Assembly (NCBI GenBank): GCA_016935775.1
Contig: JAFGQF010000136.1
Span: 1-6,513 of the forward strand
Source: Caldifarciminota bacterium
GTDB lineage: Bacteria > Hydrothermota > Tepidihabitantia > Tepidihabitantales > Tepidihabitantaceae
Length of the DNA stretch: 6,513 nt
Direction: 5' to 3'
In this document: in pieces, positions 1 through 4,871 of the stretch
How positions within the stretch are numbered: the first letter of the stretch is position 1
Layout of the letters: each line of letters starts with the position of its first letter
The notes under the pieces: model-generated
Databases searched by the model: none
The model's input: only the letters and a program-made list of their open reading frames with translations
What the model was told of the DNA's origin: nothing
Position numbers and translations under genes: made by a program

Positions 1-1804
1 CCTGACCTCGGACTGCCTGACACCGGGCCACCTGCAGCTCACCGTGACCTGCGCCAACAACCTGCCCTACCTCGATTCGATACCGGTGATGTCATCGGGC
101 CGCTACGTTGTCTACGCGAGCCACTATGCGACCGACAGCGCGCCCGGCGGCAACGGCGACGGGGTCATCAACCCGGGCGAGGAGGTCGACGTCTGGACCT
201 GGGTCAGGAACTGCGGCAACCAGGCCGCCGAGAACGTCACCGGCAGGCTTGTCATCCACGAGGCTGGCGTCACCGTCACCCGGCCGACCGTCAGCTTCGG
301 CAACATCCCTGGCGAGGACAGCGCGCTGAGCCAAACCGGGTTCGGCGTTCGGTTCGACCCCGGCCTGCCCGACGAATTCTCGGTCAATTGCTCACTCATC
401 TGCCGTGATAACCTCGACTCGACCTGGGTTTCTCGTCTCACCTTGCATTCCTGCGCGGCGCTACCGTACTTCGTCAGCGTCGGAATCAGGGACTCGACGG
501 GGCTCTGGCCCAACGGGCGGCTCGACCCGGGCGAGGAGGCCGAACTCGAAATCACCATCGGCAACTCGGGTCTGGGCAACGCCTTCGAGGTCCGGGGCGT
601 GCTCCGCGCGACCGACACGATGTTCTCGGTCACCGACACCCACGCCTTCTTCGGCGCCGTGCCGTCGGGCAGCACCCGCACCTGTACCGACCGCTTCGTA
701 ATCCTGGCCCACCCGCACCTGCCGCCCGGCTCCCGGCTGCACTGCGAGCTCGTCATCGCCTGGGACCATGGCAACGACACCACGGTTACCTTCAACTTCA
801 GCTCGGGCGGAATCGTCCCCTCCGACCCGGTGCCGGATTCGGGACCGGTCGCGATTCGCTACTATGCCTACGACGATGGCGACGCCTTCTACACCGAAGC
901 CCCGACCTACAACTGGCTGGAAATCAACGAGTGCGGCACGCCTGTCGAACTCGAAGACCAACAGACCGTCGCCATCGCCCTGCCGGACGGTTTCGGCCCG
1001 TTCATCTTCTACGGCGGACGCTTCGACAGCCTGAGCATCTGCTCGAACGGCTGGCTGGCGCCGGGCGTCACCACCGATCGCTCGTGGCAGAACCGCGCCC
1101 TGCCGACCAACCAGAACCGCGCCCTGCTCGCGCCGCTCTGGGACGACCTCTACCCGGAATACGGCGGCGGCGTCTGGTGCCACCATTTCGAGGACGAAGG
1201 CCGCTTCGTGGTCGAGTGGGACTCGGTGCACTACTCCTGGGCCCGCGGCGAGTGGGACAAGTTCCAGGTCGTAATACTGGACACGAGCCAGGCCGCCGAA
1301 GACGGCAACAGCGTCTTCCTGTTCCAGTACCAGACCGCGAACAACTGCGTGTCGAACACCGTCGGCTGCCAGGACGGGGCCGACACCGCGACCGGCATCG
1401 GCCTGCTCTACAACCAGTCCTACCACCCAGGCAGCCTGCCGCTCGAGCCGGGCCGGGCAATCAAGTTCACCACCAACCCGCCCGAACTGACCGGCGTCGG
1501 CGAAACGGCCGGTACCCCGGCCCCGGACGGCCGGCGCCGGCTGGTCGTCGCGCCCAACCCGTTCAGCCGGGCGACAACCGTCCATTGGAACCTCGAACAG
1601 GAGGCGGACGTGGACCTGCGGGTGTTCGACGCGGCCGGCCGCGAGGTGCGGAAGCTGGTCCGGGGCCGGTCGGCGGCCGGGTCCCACTCGACGACGTGGA
1701 ACGGCCGCGACGACGCGGGCCGGGAGCTGGCGCGGGGAATCTACTTCCTGCGGATGGTCACGCCCGGGTTCCGCGACGGGGTCAAGGTGACAGTCAGCCG
1801 CTAG
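1..1804 (+). CDS. Large secreted multidomain protein with C-terminal sorting domain (5' partial)
   Basis: The reading frame is open from position 2 with no stop, so this is the C-terminal 600 residues of a longer protein; the GTG at 44 is not its start. Numbering from position 2, two Ig-like repeats are each marked by an N/D-P-G-E-E turn (about residues 55-61 and 174-179). The end of an earlier repeat is visible at the window edge. A beta-sandwich follows (about 284-492) with motifs SICSNGWL and APLWDDLYP and a closing GRAIKFTT strand, resembling nidogen/lectin-like modules in extracellular proteins. The last ~87 residues start with PNPFS and end GIYFLRM...KVTVSR, a FlgD-like/type IX secretion sorting domain. 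Many Cys residues suggest disulfides and an extracellular site. In related proteins I recall, such tails follow a protease domain (gingipain-like C25 or subtilisin-like), but none is visible here. The module reading is firm; the function of the whole protein is unknown. Confidence 0.88.
   Translation, partial: LTSDCLTPGHLQLTVTCANNLPYLDSIPVMSSGRYVVYASHYATDSAPGGNGDGVINPGEEVDVWTWVRNCGNQAAENVTGRLVIHEAGVTVTRPTVSFGNIPGEDSALSQTGFGVRFDPGLPDEFSVNCSLICRDNLDSTWVSRLTLHSCAALPYFVSVGIRDSTGLWPNGRLDPGEEAELEITIGNSGLGNAFEVRGVLRATDTMFSVTDTHAFFGAVPSGSTRTCTDRFVILAHPHLPPGSRLHCELVIAWDHGNDTTVTFNFSSGGIVPSDPVPDSGPVAIRYYAYDDGDAFYTEAPTYNWLEINECGTPVELEDQQTVAIALPDGFGPFIFYGGRFDSLSICSNGWLAPGVTTDRSWQNRALPTNQNRALLAPLWDDLYPEYGGGVWCHHFEDEGRFVVEWDSVHYSWARGEWDKFQVVILDTSQAAEDGNSVFLFQYQTANNCVSNTVGCQDGADTATGIGLLYNQSYHPGSLPLEPGRAIKFTTNPPELTGVGETAGTPAPDGRRRLVVAPNPFSRATTVHWNLEQEADVDLRVFDAAGREVRKLVRGRSAAGSHSTTWNGRDDAGRELARGIYFLRMVTPGFRDGVKVTVSR
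1088..1126 (+). repeat. Short in-frame direct repeat inside the secreted protein gene
   Basis: The 15-mer CAGAACCGCGCCCTG occurs exactly at 1088-1102 and again at 1112-1126, offset by 24 bases (8 codons). It makes the protein read QNRALPTNQNRALLAPLWDD. It lies in the loop before the conserved APLWDD strand of the beta-sandwich and keeps the frame. Confidence 0.8.
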
Positions 1805-1816
1805 GCGCGGCTCGAG

Positions 1817-2464
1817 CTAGAAAGAATACCCCGCGCCGGCCACCAGGTGCAGCGCGAGGTTGGGCACGTCGGCCGTGCCGCCGGCCACCGGCACGCGAGC
1901 CCAGGCCCCGGTCAACTTCAGTTCGGCGTTCAGCCGCCACCGGTCGGACAGGGGCCGCTGCCAACCGGCACCGACCTGCGCGCACGGGCCGGAGAAATAC
2001 CAGCCCGTGGTGAGGATGCCCTGCCGCTCGTCGAAGACCCGGCCGCGGATGGTTGACTCCGGGTGCGTCATCACCGTGCCCGCGCCCAGCCTGAGCACGA
2101 CGTCGCCCAGCGCCAGCGCGCGGTTGGCGGTCATCAGGTTGTAGCCGTGCGTGATCTCGAACAGCTCGACCTCCCCGGGCCGGTTCGCCAGGTAGAGCTT
2201 GTGGTGGACCAGTTCCAGCTCCCACGCCCCGCGCCGGTCGGCTTTCCCGACGCGCAGGTCATAGTAAGGCACCTCGTGGAGCGGCCTGGTATCGTAGCGC
2301 GCGACCAGCTCGATGTCCTCTTCGCCGTCCTGCCGGATGACAAGGTTCGACGGCAGGCTGAACGCGGTCCCCAGTCCCAGCTCGGCAAACCACCCGCCCC
2401 GCGCCGAACCACCGAGGAGGAGGATTGAAACACAAAGACACCAAGACCACGAAGTGAAGGACAT
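1817..2464 (-). CDS. Outer-membrane beta-barrel protein of unrecognised family
   Basis: From ATG at 2464 the product is 215 residues. It has a hydrophobic N-terminal segment (WSWCLCVSILLLGG) followed by SARGGW, readable as a signal peptide cut near the ARG. The rest alternates polar and aromatic residues as in amphipathic beta strands (GWFAELGLG, YYDLRVG, GAWELELVHHKLYLA, LRLGAGTVM, CAQVGAGW, WRLNAELKLTGAW) and ends AGAGYSF. A terminal Phe is typical of barrels inserted by the BAM machinery. I do not recognise an enzymatic barrel such as PagL or LpxR with confidence. The start is uncertain. GTG at 2500 would give 227 residues and an Arg-rich n-region (RARSR), and ATG at 2557 would give 246, but begins in repeat DNA. 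The first ~12 codons after 2464 are partly repeat-derived. The gene converges on the upstream secreted-protein gene with a 12-bp gap, so no separate terminator fits between them. Confidence 0.8.
   Translation of the reverse strand: MSFTSWSWCLCVSILLLGGSARGGWFAELGLGTAFSLPSNLVIRQDGEEDIELVARYDTRPLHEVPYYDLRVGKADRRGAWELELVHHKLYLANRPGEVELFEITHGYNLMTANRALALGDVVLRLGAGTVMTHPESTIRGRVFDERQGILTTGWYFSGPCAQVGAGWQRPLSDRWRLNAELKLTGAWARVPVAGGTADVPNLALHLVAGAGYSF
2431..2454 (+). repeat. AAGACACCAAG-family repeat, copy 1
   Basis: A forward-oriented copy built of three 7-9-nt subunits ending in AAG (CACAAAG, ACACCAAG, ACCACGAAG). Its core AAGACACCAAGA (2435-2446) is exactly complementary to the core of copy 2. 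It lies within the first codons of the barrel gene, antisense to it, and encodes the SWSWCLC part of the signal segment. Confidence 0.75.
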
Positions 2465-2524
2465 CAGCGCCGCCCTGCTTCGCGCTCTACAATCGTCCAC
2501 CGGCAGTCCGGAATCTCGAATCGC

Positions 2525-2547
2525 CCTTGGTGCTCTTGGTGTCTTCG
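2525..2547 (-). repeat. AAGACACCAAG-family repeat, copy 2
   Basis: An inverted copy whose plus-strand core TCTTGGTGTCTT (2534-2545) makes a perfect 12-bp inverted repeat with 2435-2446 across an 87-bp gap. It lies between the flavoprotein stop and the barrel gene. Confidence 0.75.
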
Positions 2548-2582
2548 AGGTAGTCATCCATTTCCGCCTGGCGGCTTGGCGG

Positions 2583-3347
2583 TCAGTGTCCCGGGAATCG
2601 GTCCCAGATTTCGGGACTGACGCCGCGCCGCTCGAGCGCCTGCCGGAAGTGGACGTTCACCGCCCTGATGTACTGGTCGCGCGGCACCAGCTCGCGGCTC
2701 ACGCGGCCGAGGGTTTCGGGGCTCATGCTGCCGTCGCGGACCAGTTGCCCGCCCGCCTCGCGGCAGGCGTTGTAGACGTCCGCGACCGGGACGCCGGCCC
2801 GAGCCAGTTCGTCGAGCGAGTTGGCATAGGGCCGAAGCAGCGCGCCGGCGAACTCGCGCCCCATATTGGCGCTCGCCGCTCGCAGGTGCGCGACCAGCGG
2901 GTCGAAGTTGTCGAGCTCGGTGAACCCCGACATCGACACCAGCGCGACCCTGCCGCCCGAGCAGCCCTCGCGCCGGTCGTGCCGGCAATGGCCTTCGCGC
3001 TCCACGAAGAACGGCCGCAGCAGCGGTATCGACCGGTCCAGCACGACCTTCATCTGAGCGTTCATCCCGTCCACGCACAGCGGCGTTCCGTAGACCACGA
3101 TGTCGGCCCGGGCCAGCGCGGCCAGCACGCCGCGCATCGCATCATCCTGTACGCACCGGCCCGGGGTCCGGGTCCAACAGGCCAGGCAACCGAGGCAGGG
3201 CTTGATGTCCAGCTTGTGCGGGAAGAGCAGTTCCACCTCGGCATCGGCGGCGCGCATTCCGTCCAGGAACGGGTCGAGAATGGTCGCGGTCGCGCCCGCG
3301 GGCGCGTGGGGCGAACTGTTGAATGCGAGGACGCGGGTTGCGCTCAC
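2583..3347 (-). CDS. Iron-sulfur flavoprotein-like NAD(P)H/FMN reductase (flavodoxin fold)
   Basis: The product is 254 residues from a GTG start at 3347; an in-frame stop lies 11 codons upstream, with no other usual start between. The N-terminus VLAFNSSPHAPAGAT (residues 6-20) matches the first strand and FMN phosphate loop of NADPH-dependent FMN reductases. Residues 51-65 hold C-x2-C-x2-C-x7-C (C51, C54, C57, C65), the compact cysteine motif that binds a 4Fe-4S cluster in archaeal iron-sulfur flavoprotein (Isf) and relatives. Residues 84-109 (VVYGTPLCVDGMNAQMKVVLDR) fit the substrate/flavin loop and helix of the same fold. Two more Cys (121, 129) lie in a His/Arg-rich stretch. The C-terminal ~100 residues extend past the minimal fold. 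It is probably a cytoplasmic electron-transfer or reductase protein; substrate and partner are unknown. No strong Shine-Dalgarno sequence is visible. It is transcribed away from the aminotransferase gene and toward the barrel gene. Confidence 0.87.
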   Translation of the reverse strand: MSATRVLAFNSSPHAPAGATATILDPFLDGMRAADAEVELLFPHKLDIKPCLGCLACWTRTPGRCVQDDAMRGVLAALARADIVVYGTPLCVDGMNAQMKVVLDRSIPLLRPFFVEREGHCRHDRREGCSGGRVALVSMSGFTELDNFDPLVAHLRAASANMGREFAGALLRPYANSLDELARAGVPVADVYNACREAGGQLVRDGSMSPETLGRVSRELVPRDQYIRAVNVHFRQALERRGVSPEIWDRFPGH

Positions 3348-3353
3348 CGGCAG

Positions 3354-3381
3354 ATTCTCATCACCGCCCGGCCCCTGTCAA
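3354..3381 (-). promoter_or_regulatory. Candidate sigma70-type promoter for the flavoprotein gene, leaderless geometry
   Basis: On the minus strand a perfect TTGACA (3381-3376) is followed by a 16-nt spacer and GAGAAT (3359-3354; 4 of 6 matches to TATAAT). The -10-like box is only 6 nt before the GTG start, so transcription would begin at or beside the start codon. A weak GGTGAT lies about 13 nt upstream of the GTG and could instead be read as a ribosome site. Confidence 0.4.
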
Positions 3382-3390
3382 CCAGCCCGC

Positions 3391-3452
3391 GCCCTGCCCC
3401 CTTCCTCGTCCTTCCCCTACCCCCCTTCCCTGCCATTCCTGTCCCCCTCCCT
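3391..3452 (+). other. Pyrimidine-rich tract in the divergent intergenic region
   Basis: By count 55 of 62 bases are C or T on the plus strand. The tract lies between the divergent flavoprotein and aminotransferase genes and is flanked by two copies of CCCTGTCAA (3373-3381 and 3462-3470). No open frame of merit or RNA fold is apparent in it. Such homopurine/homopyrimidine runs can form unusual DNA structure, but no function is shown here. Confidence 0.65.
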
Positions 3453-3505
3453 TAAGTCTTTCCCTGTCAATCAAATCCGGATTCATATCCCCGAAATCAC
3501 CAGTC

Positions 3506-3533
3506 TTGACATTCTCGTCTTTCGGGGTATCTC
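3506..3533 (+). promoter_or_regulatory. Candidate sigma70-type promoter for the aminotransferase gene, leaderless geometry
   Basis: A perfect TTGACA (3506-3511) is followed by a 16-nt spacer and TATCTC (3528-3533), 7 nt before the ATG at 3541. The local sequence is more AT-rich than its surroundings. No Shine-Dalgarno sequence precedes the ATG, which agrees with a transcript starting at or near the start codon. The -10 box matches the consensus only in its first three bases. Confidence 0.4.
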
Positions 3534-3540
3534 TTATGCG

Positions 3541-4737
3541 ATGGAGCGCTTTGCCGCCCGCCGCCTGGGCCGGATTCCGCCCTACCTTTTTGCCGAGCTC
3601 GACCGGCTCAAGGCCGAAACCGGAGGCGACGTCATCGACCTCGGTGAGGGCAGCCCGGACCTGCCGACCCCGAAGCCGATAATCAACGCCCTGGTACGGG
3701 CGGCGGCGCGGTCCGAAAACCACGGCTACCCGACGTATGCGGGCAAGCTCTCCTGCCGCGAGGCGGTCGCCGGCTGGTACGCGCGCCGGTTCCGGGTCAA
3801 ACTCGACCCCGGTTCCGAGGTGACTATGCTCATCGGTTCCAAGGAAGGCGTCGGCCACCTCATCTGGGGCACCTGCGGCCCGGGCGACACGCTCGGCTAC
3901 ACCGACCCGGCCTACCCCATCTACCCGAACCAGGCCCGGCTCTCCGGCGCCCGGCCAATCGCCATCCCGCTGCGGGAGGGAAACGGCTTCCTGCCCGACC
4001 TCGACGTGGTGGACGACCTCGGGCCCCGGCTCAAGCTCCTCTGCCTGAACTACCCGTCGAACCCGACCGCGGCGGTCGCGCCGCTCTCCTTCTTCCGCGA
4101 GGTGGTTGCGCTCGCCCGCAAGCACGGCTTCGGGGTGGTGAACGACTGCGTCTACTCCGAGCTGTCGTTCGGTTCCAAACCGCCGCCCAGCATCCTCCAA
4201 ATCCCGGGCGCGAAGGACTGCTGCATCGAGTTCCACTCGCTCTCCAAGACCTGGAGCATGGCCGGCTGGCGCATCGGGATGGCGGTCGGCAACCGCGAGC
4301 TGGTCCGCTCGCTCCTGCGCATCAAGCAGAACACCGACTCCGGCCCGTTCGGCGCCATCCAGGACGCGGCCGCCTGGGCGCTCGAGCACGGCGAGCGGTT
4401 CGCCGCGCGCCACCGCGAAGTCTACCGCCGCCGCCGCGACGTTTTCTGCCGCGCCCTGCGCCGGGCCGGCTGGCAGGTACCGGTACCGGAAGCGACCTTC
4501 TACGTCTGGACCCGCCCGCCGGGGAAACGCCGTGACGACTACGCCTTCGCGCTCGAACTGCTGCGAGAGTGCCGGGTGGTCTGCGCGCCCGGGGTCGGCT
4601 TCGGCCGCTTCGGCCGCGGCTTTGTCCGCTTCGCCCTGGTTCAACCCGAACCGCGCCTGCGCGAGGCCGCCGCCCGCATCGGGACCTGGCTGAACCGGAC
4701 CCCAACCACAAAGACACGAAGGTCACGGGATGACTGA
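3541..4737 (+). CDS. dapL: Class I/II PLP aminotransferase, probable LL-diaminopimelate aminotransferase
   Basis: The product is 398 residues from ATG at 3541, the usual family length. It is a fold-type I PLP enzyme. HGYPTYAG (61-68) lies in the substrate region, and GSKEGVGHL (99-107) is the cofactor-phosphate loop. NYPSNPT (170-176) has the conserved Asn, NDCVYSEL (201-208) has the Asp that pairs with the pyridine nitrogen and a Tyr, and HSLSKTWSMAGWRIG (232-246) has the Schiff-base Lys236 and phosphate-binding Arg244. FVRFAL (361-366) has the carboxylate-binding Arg363. The GSKEG, EFHSLSK, GWRIG and NTDSGPFGAIQ pattern is closest to LL-diaminopimelate aminotransferases (tetrahydrodipicolinate plus glutamate to LL-DAP) and related aspartate/alanine aminotransferases. 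The aspartate kinase gene downstream favours the lysine/peptidoglycan role. The frame stays open far upstream, but that part reads through the pyrimidine tract and the antisense flavoprotein gene, so it is not protein. The last ~12 residues (TPTTKTRRSRDD) come from an intergenic repeat. Confidence 0.87.
   Translation: MERFAARRLGRIPPYLFAELDRLKAETGGDVIDLGEGSPDLPTPKPIINALVRAAARSENHGYPTYAGKLSCREAVAGWYARRFRVKLDPGSEVTMLIGSKEGVGHLIWGTCGPGDTLGYTDPAYPIYPNQARLSGARPIAIPLREGNGFLPDLDVVDDLGPRLKLLCLNYPSNPTAAVAPLSFFREVVALARKHGFGVVNDCVYSELSFGSKPPPSILQIPGAKDCCIEFHSLSKTWSMAGWRIGMAVGNRELVRSLLRIKQNTDSGPFGAIQDAAAWALEHGERFAARHREVYRRRRDVFCRALRRAGWQVPVPEATFYVWTRPPGKRRDDYAFALELLRECRVVCAPGVGFGRFGRGFVRFALVQPEPRLREAAARIGTWLNRTPTTKTRRSRDD
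4704..4728 (+). repeat. AAGACACCAAG-family repeat, copy 3
   Basis: A forward copy (AACCACAAAGACACGAAGG at its left part) overlapping the last codons of the aminotransferase gene. It carries AAGACACGAAG, one change from the core, and encodes most of the TTKTRRSRD tail. Confidence 0.72.
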
Positions 4738-4768
4738 CGTCAACATTCTCTCGTCTTCCTTTGGTTCT

Positions 4769-4797
4769 CTTTGTGCTCTTTGTGTCTTGGTGTTCTT
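4769..4797 (-). repeat. AAGACACCAAG-family repeat, copy 4
   Basis: An inverted copy containing CTTTGTG, CTTTGTG and TCTTGGTGT in succession. The core is interrupted by one extra T compared with TCTTGGTGTCTT. GTGTCTTGGTG pairs with CACAAAGACAC of copy 3 at 10 of 11 positions, so a transcript crossing both could fold into a long-loop hairpin after the aminotransferase stop. Confidence 0.72.
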
Positions 4798-4829
4798 CCT
4801 CCATCCTCTTTCCTCGCTCCTCATTCCTC
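4795..4829 (+). repeat. Five-unit heptamer tandem repeat (NNTCCTC)
   Basis: Five consecutive 7-nt units each end in TCCTC with no gaps. On the minus strand the unit is GAGGANN, with NN reading AT, GC, AA, TG, AG. The array sits between repeat copies 4 and 5 upstream of aspartate kinase. The invariant GAGGA five-mer with free dinucleotides is not explained by coding on either strand. Confidence 0.8.
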
Positions 4830-4832
4830 AAA

Positions 4833-4862
4833 CCTTCGTCTTCTTGGTGTCTTAGTGGTTAA
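4833..4862 (-). repeat. AAGACACCAAG-family repeat, copy 5
   Basis: An inverted copy with the exact core TCTTGGTGTCTT at 4842-4853, identical to copy 2. On the minus strand it begins TTAACCACTAAGACACCAAG. It ends 9 nt before the aspartate kinase ATG, so it must lie in or next to that gene's promoter. Confidence 0.75.
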
Positions 4863-4871
4863 TCCCTCCTG

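Noticed and set aside
461..1687. Long open frame antisense to the secreted-protein gene
   Set aside because: It mirrors the third-position G/C bias of the real gene and has low-complexity Gly/Arg/Val composition with no recognisable domain.
1805..1816. Bidirectional terminator between the convergent genes
   Set aside because: Only 12 bp separate the stops and no stem-loop with a U-tract is visible.
931..2013. Arg/Pro-rich open frame overlapping the secreted-protein gene in another frame
   Set aside because: Composition is that of a frame-shifted GC-rich gene; it crosses the true stop and runs antisense into the barrel gene.
2431..2547. CRISPR-like interpretation of the repeats
   Set aside because: Copies are inverted rather than uniform direct repeats, spacers are unequal, and no cas gene is present.
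2564..2574. CCGCCTGGCGG palindrome after the flavoprotein stop as a terminator
   Set aside because: The stem is very short and no T-run follows on the minus strand.
2313..3455. Open frame antisense to the barrel and flavoprotein genes
   Set aside because: The minus-strand genes have clear protein features and this frame has none.
3100..3540. Extending the aminotransferase start upstream
   Set aside because: The frame stays open, but the added residues come from antisense flavoprotein coding and the pyrimidine tract; family length and fold begin at ATG 3541.
3361..4644. Long open frame antisense to the aminotransferase gene
   Set aside because: The sense strand encodes all catalytic residues of a PLP enzyme; the antisense product is Ala/Gly/Arg-rich with no motif.
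4322..4831. Minus-strand open frame beginning MRNEERGKRMEEEHQDTKSTK
   Set aside because: Its N-terminus is just the translation of the GAGGANN heptamers and the AAGACAC repeats, and the remainder is antisense to the aminotransferase; a typical repeat-born false gene.
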